Origin: Sphingomonas bacterium
Lineage (GTDB): Bacteria; Pseudomonadota; Alphaproteobacteria; Sphingomonadales; Sphingomonadaceae
NCBI GenBank assembly: GCA_026785645.1
Contig: JAJAZM010000178.1
Coordinates: 1 to 6,955, forward strand
Reading direction: 5' to 3'
DNA length: 6,955 nucleotides
The position numbers were made by a program, and so were the translations under genes. The notes beneath the pieces were generated by a model. It did no database searches, was not told the DNA's origin, and saw only the letters and a program-made list of their open reading frames with translations. The number at the start of each line of letters is the position of its first letter. Positions within the stretch are counted from its first letter, which is position 1. This document shows, one piece after another, positions 1-5,273 of this stretch.

Positions 1-1
1 C

Positions 2-88
2 ACCTGCCCGATCCTGCGCAAACCCTTCACGAGCGAAGCCCTGCGCGACGCAATGGCGGCAGCGCTTGGCACCGCTTCGTCAGCCTAG
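2..88 (+). CDS. C-terminal end of a response-regulator receiver domain (partial)
   Basis: The window opens inside a + strand frame that ends at TAG 86-88 and encodes 28 visible residues. Near the start it reads ILRKPFTSEALRDAMAAAL. A hydrophobic strand followed by Lys-Pro-Phe and then an amphipathic helix is the usual end of a CheY-like receiver domain, where the lysine contacts the phosphorylated aspartate and the helix is alpha-5. No output domain follows, because the protein stops about 20 residues after the Lys-Pro. It is therefore either a single-domain response regulator or the C-terminal receiver of a hybrid histidine kinase. The phospho-acceptor aspartate lies outside the window. The next gene is on the opposite strand and convergent. 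Confidence 0.6.
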   Translation, partial: TCPILRKPFTSEALRDAMAAALGTASSA

Positions 89-195
89 CGCCACTGTGCG
101 CCTTGCGATCCTGATCGCCCGGTCGCAGCCGACGGCGATTCCGGCAAACCACATTGTAGGCCGCTCTTAAATCGGAACTCGCGCGCCTCGGCTTA

Positions 196-218
196 AGAAA
201 CGACTATAAAGCGTTTCT
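196..218. other. Short inverted repeat between convergent genes
   Basis: AGAAACG (196-202) and CGTTTCT (212-218) form a 7-bp stem with a 9-base AT-rich loop. It sits in the roughly 200-base gap between the convergent receiver-domain gene and the DsbA-like gene, where a terminator would be expected. The stem is AU-rich and no clear T-run follows on either strand: CTTCC on +, TTAAGCC on -. It is at best a weak terminator. I see no open frame, RNA gene or clear promoter in the rest of 89-288. Confidence 0.2.
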
Positions 219-288
219 CTTCCGCCAATAACGGTAAGACGTGGAATACCGGGATCGTCTGAGGACCTCATTAAATGCATTCGAAGCG

Positions 289-1203
289 TTAACGATCACG
301 GTTCTTGCGTCTTTGAACGAGCCACGTTCCCCCGATCGCGCCAATCACTGCAATCCCAGCCAGCAGTGGCCACGGTAAGTTGCGATCTAGGGGCTTTGTC
401 TGGTTGACACTTTCGTTGTTCGCTGTCGCACGGGTGTGGAGCATGGGTGATGACGGCGGCACCGAAGCTGTGGCTTCACGCGTTAACTCCGGCGCATTGC
501 TAGTCGCAGGTGCCGACGCCTTGGTTTCGGCCTCGGCCTGCGGCAGTGCTCCCGCCCCTACCTTGCTTCCCCCCGCCGCACGAGCATCTGCAATTTCGGC
601 TTTCAATGAAGCATAATCGAGCGCGCCGTTCGATAATCGATCGCCAACGATGAACGCCGGTGTGCCCATGATTCCGGTAATCACGGCGAGTTCGACGTTG
701 CGTCCGATCTGCAGATCGATCTCCTCGCCCCGCGACTTAAGGTCGCGTTGCAACAGCGCCCAGTCGATCTTGGCGCTGTCAGCGGCGGTACGGATCGCGC
801 CTTCGGTCAGCCGGCCCTTCTGCATCATTAGTGCGTGATGAAACGCCTCGTGCCGCCCCTGGAAGCTCGCCGCGATCGCCGCTCGGGCCGCGACCGTTGA
901 CAGGTCGGATATGATGGGCGTGTCACGATAGATCACCCGGACGCGCTTGTCCTCGCCCAAAACTCGCGCCACATCGGGCGTGTAGCGGCGGCACGAAGGG
1001 CATTGGTAATCCATGAAATAGACGATGGTGAGGTCATAGCCGACCGGCGTGCGCACCGGGGCGATCCCCACGCGGAAGAAATCTTCCTTCTCGATATTCG
1101 GTCCCACCGCCATCTCATCTTCCCGCACCTGCGCGCCGATCGGCGGGGCGCAAACCAGGATGATTGCCAGAGCGATTGCGCGGAGAAACGGATAAGGCAT
1201 CAT
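289..1203 (-). CDS. Exported DsbA-like thiol oxidoreductase with C-terminal membrane tail
   Basis: Predicted periplasmic thioredoxin-fold protein that would form or isomerise disulfides in exported proteins. The start is placed at the first of two tandem ATGs (1203), because AAAGGAG lies 6 bases upstream; this gives 304 residues. Residues 1-25 are a signal peptide (hydrophobic core ALAIILVC, likely cleaved after the Ala of IGA). The active site is CPSC (Cys68, Cys71) after a beta strand reading IVYFMDYQ. The helical insertion spans about 98-175, and Thr181-Pro182 (GTPAFIVGDR) supplies the cis-proline. Residues 213-273 are an Ala/Ser/Thr/Pro/Glu-rich linker, then comes LPWPLLAG, a hydrophobic stretch to about 296, and a basic end RRKNRDR. 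The linker and tail make it longer than ordinary DsbA-family proteins and suggest membrane tethering. It diverges from rplK with no obvious functional link. Exact specificity (DsbA, DsbG or ScsC-like) cannot be fixed from sequence. Confidence 0.85.
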   Translation of the reverse strand: MMPYPFLRAIALAIILVCAPPIGAQVREDEMAVGPNIEKEDFFRVGIAPVRTPVGYDLTIVYFMDYQCPSCRRYTPDVARVLGEDKRVRVIYRDTPIISDLSTVAARAAIAASFQGRHEAFHHALMMQKGRLTEGAIRTAADSAKIDWALLQRDLKSRGEEIDLQIGRNVELAVITGIMGTPAFIVGDRLSNGALDYASLKAEIADARAAGGSKVGAGALPQAEAETKASAPATSNAPELTREATASVPPSSPMLHTRATANNESVNQTKPLDRNLPWPLLAGIAVIGAIGGTWLVQRRKNRDR

Positions 1204-1266
1204 TGTCTCTCCTTTACGAGCGACCGCCTCGTCCGTTCCCGTGCCTCTAACAAGTTTCTGCAACTT

Positions 1267-1273
1267 AGATAAT
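1267..1273 (+). promoter_or_regulatory. Possible weak -10 element upstream of rplK
   Basis: AGATAAT lies in the only AT-rich patch of the 223-base divergent gap between the DsbA-like gene and rplK. It resembles a sigma-70 -10 box, but no recognisable -35 hexamer lies 16-18 bases upstream. It could serve rplK with a leader of about 150 bases, or it may be chance. No better promoter candidate was seen for either divergent gene. Confidence 0.15.
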
Positions 1274-1385
1274 CTTGCGTCCTCGCTCTATTCTGCTAAA
1301 GGCCGCCGCTTCCACGCAGCATTGCTGAGGGAAACCATTGCGGGAGGCAGCTTGCTGTCGTCTGGACCGCTAAACTTGCGAATTT

Positions 1386-1401
1386 GGGCGATGTTTCGCC
1401 T
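1386..1401 (+). promoter_or_regulatory. Hairpin in the rplK leader, possible L1 autoregulatory site
   Basis: GGCGA (1387-1391), loop TGTT, and TCGCC (1396-1400) form a perfect 5-bp stem, with an extra G-T closing pair at 1386/1401. It ends 25 bases before the rplK ATG. In many bacteria free L1 represses the L11-L1 mRNA by binding a leader structure that mimics its 23S rRNA site. Position and gene order fit such a site. I did not confirm the asymmetric internal loop of a true L1 target, so the role is inferred. Confidence 0.3.
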
Positions 1402-1426
1402 CCAGATTCAAATGAGAGTGAGAAAA

Positions 1427-1858
1427 ATGGCTAAAAAGATTACCGGTTACATCAAGCTGCAGGTGCCCGCCGGCGCTGCCAATCCGTCGCCCCCGATCGG
1501 GCCGGCGCTTGGTCAGCGCGGCGTCAACATCATGGAATTCTGCAAGGCGTTCAACGCCGCCACGCAGGAGATGGAAAAGGGCATGCCGATCCCGACGGTG
1601 ATCACCGTCTTCGCCGATCGCAGCTTCTCGTTCGCGACCAAGACCCCGCCGGCCAGCTTCCTGCTGAAGAAGGCCGCCAAGCTCAAGGCCGGTTCGGCCG
1701 AGCCGGGCAAGATCTCCGCCGGCACCATCAAGCGCTCGCAATGCGCCGAGATCGCCGAAGCGAAGATGAAGGACCTCAATGCCAATGACATTGCGGCCGC
1801 AACCAAGATCATCGAAGGCTCCGCTCGCGCGATGGGCCTCCAGGTAGTGGAGGGTTAA
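1427..1858 (+). CDS. rplK: 50S ribosomal protein L11
   Basis: Ribosomal protein L11 of the large subunit. It binds the GTPase-associated region of 23S rRNA with L10, contacts elongation factors, and is needed for RelA-type sensing of stalled ribosomes. The 143-residue product is the usual length. The N-terminal domain begins MAKKITGYIKLQVPAG and carries the proline-rich NPSPPIGPALGQRGVNIMEF segment (about 19-38), which in this family forms the hinge helix and thiostrepton/micrococcin contact surface. The C-terminal rRNA-binding domain includes TPPASFLLKKAAKLK (73-87) and the NANDIAAATKIIEGSARAMG stretch (118-137). ATG 1427 is chosen because the protein then starts exactly as other L11s do. 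An in-frame ATG at 1412 would add only MRVRK. The Shine-Dalgarno is modest (GAGAGTGAG). rplA follows after 4 bases. Upstream is a divergent gene, not nusG. Confidence 0.98.
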   Translation: MAKKITGYIKLQVPAGAANPSPPIGPALGQRGVNIMEFCKAFNAATQEMEKGMPIPTVITVFADRSFSFATKTPPASFLLKKAAKLKAGSAEPGKISAGTIKRSQCAEIAEAKMKDLNANDIAAATKIIEGSARAMGLQVVEG

Positions 1859-1862
1859 GACC

Positions 1863-2561
1863 ATGGCCAAGGAAACCAAGAAGCTCAAAGCCCTCACCGG
1901 CAAGGTCGATTCGAACAAGAATTACGGCATCGAGGAAGCGATCACTTTGGTCCGCAGCCTCGCCACCGCCAAGTTCGACGAGACGATCGAAGTCGCATTG
2001 AACCTCGGTGTCGATCCGCGTCACGCCGACCAGATGGTGCGCGGCGTCGTCAACCTGCCCAAGGGCACCGGCAAGGACGTCCGCGTTGCGGTGTTCGCGC
2101 GCGGCGACAAGGCCGAGGAAGCGACCAAGGCCGGCGCCGAAGTGGTTGGCGCGGAAGATCTGATGGAAGCCATCCAGGGCGGCCGTTCGGACTTCGACCG
2201 GGTCATCGCCACCCCCGACATGATGGGTGTCGTCGGCCGTCTCGGCAAGGTGCTCGGTCCCAAGGGGATGATGCCCAACCCGAAGCTCGGTACGGTCACC
2301 CCCAACGTCGGCGAAGCGGTTCGTCTGGCCAAGGCCGGCCAGGTCGAGTTCCGCGTCGAGAAGGCGGGGATCATCCACGCCGGAATCGGCAAGGCAAGCT
2401 TCCCCGAAGCCGACCTCAAGGCCAATTTCGACGCTTTCGTCGATGCCATCGTCAAGGCCAAGCCGTCGGGCGCGAAGGGCAAATATCTGCAGAAGATCGC
2501 GCTTAGCTCGAGCATGGGTCCGGGCGTCCGCCTCGACACCGCCGAAGTTACCGGCGGGTAA
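1863..2561 (+). CDS. rplA: 50S ribosomal protein L1
   Basis: Ribosomal protein L1 of the large-subunit stalk that moves with the E-site tRNA. In many bacteria it also represses translation of its own L11-L1 mRNA. The 232-residue product has normal family length. The hallmark segment GPKGMMPNPKLGTVTPNV lies at 132-149 in domain II. The flanking domain I parts begin with the conserved ALNLGVDPRHADQMVRG (45-61) and end with the C-terminal GPGVRLDT. The start ATG is fixed by GGAGGG (1849-1854), which lies inside the end of rplK, so the two genes are closely spaced (4 bases) and probably translationally coupled. A strong terminator begins just after the stop codon, so the operon ends here and does not run into rplJ. 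Confidence 0.98.
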   Translation: MAKETKKLKALTGKVDSNKNYGIEEAITLVRSLATAKFDETIEVALNLGVDPRHADQMVRGVVNLPKGTGKDVRVAVFARGDKAEEATKAGAEVVGAEDLMEAIQGGRSDFDRVIATPDMMGVVGRLGKVLGPKGMMPNPKLGTVTPNVGEAVRLAKAGQVEFRVEKAGIIHAGIGKASFPEADLKANFDAFVDAIVKAKPSGAKGKYLQKIALSSSMGPGVRLDTAEVTGG

Positions 2562-2562
2562 G

Positions 2563-2599
2563 AAAAGGGGAGCCGGGTGCCATCGCCCGGCTCCTTTTT
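2563..2599 (+). terminator. Rho-independent terminator of rplK-rplA
   Basis: GGAGCCGGGTG (2569-2579), loop CCAT, and CGCCCGGCTCC (2584-2594) form an 11-bp GC-rich stem with one G-U pair. TTTTT (2595-2599) follows and AAAA precedes. It starts right after the rplA stop codon. This is a textbook intrinsic terminator and separates the ribosomal operon from ppk2. Confidence 0.92.
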
Positions 2600-2601
2600 C
2601 A

Positions 2602-2630
2602 TTGCCGCAACCGCCGCGCTTGTCCTAGAT
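2602..2630 (+). promoter_or_regulatory. Candidate sigma-70-type promoter for ppk2
   Basis: TTGCCG (2602-2607) and CTAGAT (2625-2630) are separated by 17 bases, immediately after the upstream terminator. The hexamers are imperfect but resemble -35 and -10 boxes. Transcription would start near 2637, leaving a very short 5' leader that still contains the GGGAGG Shine-Dalgarno at 2640-2645. A promoter is expected here because the preceding operon is terminated. Confidence 0.4.
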
Positions 2631-2649
2631 TTGCGTGACGGGAGGCAGC

Positions 2650-3444
2650 ATGAACGGAAAATCGATCCTTAGCTGGCAGCAATATGAGGCTGCGCTCGAT
2701 CCGCTGACCAAGGAATTGAGCGACGCCGCGCGCTGGATCCAGGAGACCGGCCAGCGCGTCGTGATCCTGTTCGAAGGCCGCGACACAGCCGGCAAGGGCG
2801 GCTCGATCGACATGTTCGCGCGCACGCTCAACCCGCGCCAGTGCAAGGTTGTCGCTCTGTCCGCCCCGTCGAAGCGCGAGCAGGGTCAATGGTATTTCCA
2901 GCGCTATACCGAGCATTTCCCGTCGAAGGGCGAGATCACCTTGTTTGATCGCAGCTGGTATAATCGTGCCGGGGTCGAGCGGGTGATGGGCTATTGCACC
3001 GACGATCAGGCCGAAGCCTTTTTGCGCACCACCCCGGAATTCGAGCGACACCTGGTCGAGGACGGGATGCTGCTGTTCAAATATTGGTTGTGCGTCGACC
3101 AGGACAAGCAGGAACAGCGCTTCGCCAATCGCATCGACAATCCGCGGCGGCGGTGGAAATTATCGCCGATCGATGTCGAATCGCGCACCCGCTACGACGC
3201 CTATACCAACGCCCGCGAGGCGATGCTTGCCGCGACCCATACCGAATGGGCGCCGTGGACATTGGTCGATTTCAACGACCAGTCGGTCGGCCGGCTGACC
3301 CTGCTTCGCGACCTGCTAGATCGATTGCCCGATACCGAGCTTCCGCCGCCCGACATCGACTGGCCCGATCTCACCCACGAACCTCGGCGGGAGAAATATG
3401 GCGTGCTCGATCCGATCGGCAATTATCCGGTGACCGGCGGCTGA
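2650..3444 (+). CDS. ppk2: Polyphosphate kinase 2 (PPK2 family, class I-like)
   Basis: Cytosolic enzyme that transfers phosphate between polyphosphate and nucleoside diphosphates, normally regenerating ATP or GTP from ADP or GDP. The 264-residue single-domain protein has a P-loop nucleotide-kinase fold. Walker A is FEGRDTAGKGG (41-51), with the aspartate and lysine expected for PPK2. Walker B is LFDRSWYNRAGVERVMGYC (98-116). Basic lid residues follow in RFANRIDNPRRRWKLSPID (157-175), and WTLVDFNDQ (203-211) matches the late conserved strand. FEGRD and a single PPK2 domain favour class I, but class assignment from motifs alone is not firm. The start is ATG 2650, 4 bases after GGGAGG; an in-frame GTG at 2635 lacks such a site. 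It lies 51 bases after the L11 operon terminator and 69 bases before the DUF4956 gene, with which it is probably co-transcribed. Confidence 0.93.
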   Translation: MNGKSILSWQQYEAALDPLTKELSDAARWIQETGQRVVILFEGRDTAGKGGSIDMFARTLNPRQCKVVALSAPSKREQGQWYFQRYTEHFPSKGEITLFDRSWYNRAGVERVMGYCTDDQAEAFLRTTPEFERHLVEDGMLLFKYWLCVDQDKQEQRFANRIDNPRRRWKLSPIDVESRTRYDAYTNAREAMLAATHTEWAPWTLVDFNDQSVGRLTLLRDLLDRLPDTELPPPDIDWPDLTHEPRREKYGVLDPIGNYPVTGG

Positions 3445-3449
3445 TCACG

Positions 3450-3507
3450 CCCCTTGCGCCAGCGCAAGATTCCCCTAGCCTTCGCTCCACGGAAAATCGC
3501 AAGGGGG
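3450..3507 (+). promoter_or_regulatory. Two competing hairpins around the DUF4956 ribosome-binding site
   Basis: CCCCTTGCG (3450-3458) is perfectly complementary to CGCAAGGGG (3498-3506). That 3' arm contains most of the AAGGGGG Shine-Dalgarno (3501-3507) of the following gene. CTTGCG within the 5' arm can instead pair with a nearer CGCAAG (3463-3468) in a 6-bp, 4-base-loop hairpin. The two pairings exclude each other, so one conformation hides the ribosome-binding site and the other leaves it free. This geometry is seen directly; a regulatory role is inferred. Confidence 0.35.
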
Positions 3508-3513
3508 CCGGCC

Positions 3514-4230
3514 ATGCCAGCGAGCAAGCTGATTACGCAGCTGATCATTTACTATCTCGTCATTGTCGGCGGGATGTGGGCGGTTCTCACCATCAACCCC
3601 GAGCTTCGCGGTTACTTGCCGGTCGGCGGGGCCGAGGCACTGATCAAGGGCGCTGGCAAATCGAGCACCTTGGAAGCGGCGGCAACCGCGGCCAGTGTCC
3701 AGACGCTTGGCGCAAGCCTCGGCTGGATGGGGGTTGCGATCCTCGGCGCGTTGGTCACCGCGCTGCCGGTCAGCTGGGTCTATATGGCGACCCGCACCTC
3801 GGAGGAATATGACCAGTCGCTGATCAGCTCGATCCTCATCCTGCCGGTGGTGGTGACCTCGATCGTGATCGTCGTCCAAGGCAGCCTGGCGCTGGCCTTC
3901 GCGTTGGGCGGGATTGCCGGTGCAGTACGCTTCAAGAACAGCCTCAAAAGCTCGGGTGACGCGCTCTACATCTTGCTCTCGGTCGGGATCGGCCTCGCTT
4001 CGGGGATCGGCGCGGTCGAGCTGGCATTTGTGATGAGCTTCGCCTTCAACCTCTGCTTCGTCATCCTGTGGATCACCGAATATGGCGAGCGCGAAGGCAT
4101 GAAGCGCTACATGACCGACTTCGATCCGTTGAAGGGCCCGGCCAGCGCGCCGGTCGGCACCGCCCCGGTCGGCGGCCCGCCAACCGTGGCCGAAGCTATT
4201 CCCGATTCAAAGCCACCGCCCGCCCTCTAG
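3514..4230 (+). CDS. DUF4956 family integral membrane protein
   Basis: Inner-membrane protein of unknown biochemical function, 238 residues from ATG 3514, which follows AAGGGGG by 6 bases. Hydrophobic segments lie at about 6-26, 70-91, 103-135 (long, possibly two) and 149-187 (two). Between them is the family's most recognisable stretch, GGIAGAVRFKNSLKSSGDALY (132-152), followed by ILLSVGIGLASGIG. Residues 28-69 form a polar loop. The C-terminal tail (about 203-238) is rich in Pro, Ala and Gly and probably disordered. DUF4956 genes are often found in other bacteria beside VTC-type polyphosphate polymerases and CotH kinases, so its position behind a polyphosphate kinase is suggestive. No VTC gene is visible here. 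Its stop codon overlaps the stop of the convergent gene within a CTAG palindrome. Family assignment is from remembered motif resemblance. Confidence 0.75.
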   Translation: MPASKLITQLIIYYLVIVGGMWAVLTINPELRGYLPVGGAEALIKGAGKSSTLEAAATAASVQTLGASLGWMGVAILGALVTALPVSWVYMATRTSEEYDQSLISSILILPVVVTSIVIVVQGSLALAFALGGIAGAVRFKNSLKSSGDALYILLSVGIGLASGIGAVELAFVMSFAFNLCFVILWITEYGEREGMKRYMTDFDPLKGPASAPVGTAPVGGPPTVAEAIPDSKPPPAL

Positions 4231-4232
4231 AG
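4225..4232. other. Palindromic overlap of two convergent stop codons
   Basis: The 8-base palindrome CTCTAGAG encodes Leu-stop (CTC TAG) on both strands. The + gene ends at 4230 and the minus gene at 4227, so their coding sequences overlap by the 4 bases CTAG. No intergenic terminator can exist between them. Any terminator would have to lie inside the opposite gene, and the two transcripts should overlap at their 3' ends. Confidence 0.9.
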
Positions 4233-5273
4233 GCAAGTCTTGATCAGCTTCGCTTCGGCGCTCGCGTCAGTGGCGATGTCGGCGAAGAAACCGCCGAGAT
4301 AGGCGGTCGCTTTCTTGACCGTGCGCGGATCCATCCCCGGCACCGACGCAAAGGTGGCCATCAGCGGCGCCTGCCGCGCTCGGGCGTCAACGATTGCGGC
4401 GCGGGCTTCGGCATTGAACCGGCAGAAACCGCGATAGCGGCGCTGGCGGACGCTGGTCACGTTGATTCCGTCTGGCGCGGTCGCATAGGGCGTGTCGACC
4501 AGTCCCGAAAAGTCCCAGTCGTAGGGCACCGACACCAGCAGCGTTGACGAACCGCCGCTGTCGCCGATCAGCGGGTTGTTGTGGCAGCAATTGTCCCCCG
4601 GCGGTCCGGCCTGCATCGCCCAGTCGAGGTTGCCGATCATATATTCGAACACGCCGACCCGCCCCGAATCCGCTGGACGCAACCGCGCTACCGGGATCCG
4701 ATCGCCGAGCTTGGCTTCGCGCATCCCGTTGCGCTTGGCGACATCGTCGATATCCTCGAGGAAGAAACCGATCCGCGAGGTAATCGGCCGACCCGCCGCG
4801 TCCACATAATCGATCGTCGCCAACCGCGCCCGGAAGCTCATCGGGGTCAGCTGATTATACAATCTGTAGGTGGCATATTCCATCAGCACATATTGCTGGA
4901 ACGCTTCCGCGGCGCGGCAATGGGTGACCAGTTTGAGCTTGCGCTGCCCGGCGAACAGCGAACTGGCGGGCGGCGGCTGGCTGAACACCACGCGCAGCGG
5001 CGGAAACTGGCAGATGTCGCCCTTGCGCCGCGTAATCCCGCGCTGCGCAAGCTGGACGCCAAGCGCCTCGTTGGTCCTGGCGACGGTCAGCGTTCCGGGA
5101 TAGGTCGCCTGCGATTCCTCGGGCGCTTTGGCGATCGTATCGACCGGCCCGCGGATCGTGATCCGGATGATTTCGTCCGATCCGAACAACGGCCTGGCGG
5201 GCTCGGGCGGTGCCGCGCTGGCCGGTCCAGCGAGCGCCAGCGCCGCAAATGCCAGGTAAATCAAACGATTCAT
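4227..5273 (-). CDS. Exported protein of unknown function with CotH-like kinase motifs
   Basis: No firm family name. The 348-residue product starts with a signal peptide (MNRLIYLAFAALALAGPASA, cleavage after Ala20), so it is probably periplasmic. After a beta-rich N-terminal part (34-120) containing CQFPPLRVVF and KLKLVTHC, it has an ordered set of blocks: MEYATYRLYNQLTPMSFRARL (131-151), FFLEDIDDVAKR (170-181), FEYMIGNLDWAM (209-220), HNNPL (231-235), VPYDWDFSGLVD (249-260) and SVRQRRYRGFCRF (274-286). An Asp after Asn-Leu, a His-Asn pair, and a Pro-Tyr-Asp-x-Asp strand with Ser-Gly resemble the catalytic, metal-binding and DFG-like elements of CotH-type atypical kinases. That reading is inference. 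Six cysteines allow disulfides. The start is fixed by GAGGAG upstream. Its ATG overlaps the phosphatase stop as ATGA, implying translational coupling. Confidence 0.8.
   Translation of the reverse strand: MNRLIYLAFAALALAGPASAAPPEPARPLFGSDEIIRITIRGPVDTIAKAPEESQATYPGTLTVARTNEALGVQLAQRGITRRKGDICQFPPLRVVFSQPPPASSLFAGQRKLKLVTHCRAAEAFQQYVLMEYATYRLYNQLTPMSFRARLATIDYVDAAGRPITSRIGFFLEDIDDVAKRNGMREAKLGDRIPVARLRPADSGRVGVFEYMIGNLDWAMQAGPPGDNCCHNNPLIGDSGGSSTLLVSVPYDWDFSGLVDTPYATAPDGINVTSVRQRRYRGFCRFNAEARAAIVDARARQAPLMATFASVPGMDPRTVKKATAYLGGFFADIATDASAEAKLIKTCL

Noticed and set aside
1204..1263. Upstream start of the DsbA-like gene at 1263, adding 20 residues.
   Set aside because: The added residues are polar and would bury the signal peptide, while AAAGGAG sits just before the ATG at 1203.
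1809..2602. Long minus-strand open frames opposite rplA.
   Set aside because: Both are shadows of the biased codon use of a highly expressed ribosomal gene.
3453..3468. Short hairpin after ppk2 as a terminator.
   Set aside because: The stem is 6 bp and is followed by ATTCCCC, not a T-run. It fits better as part of a leader structure for the next gene.
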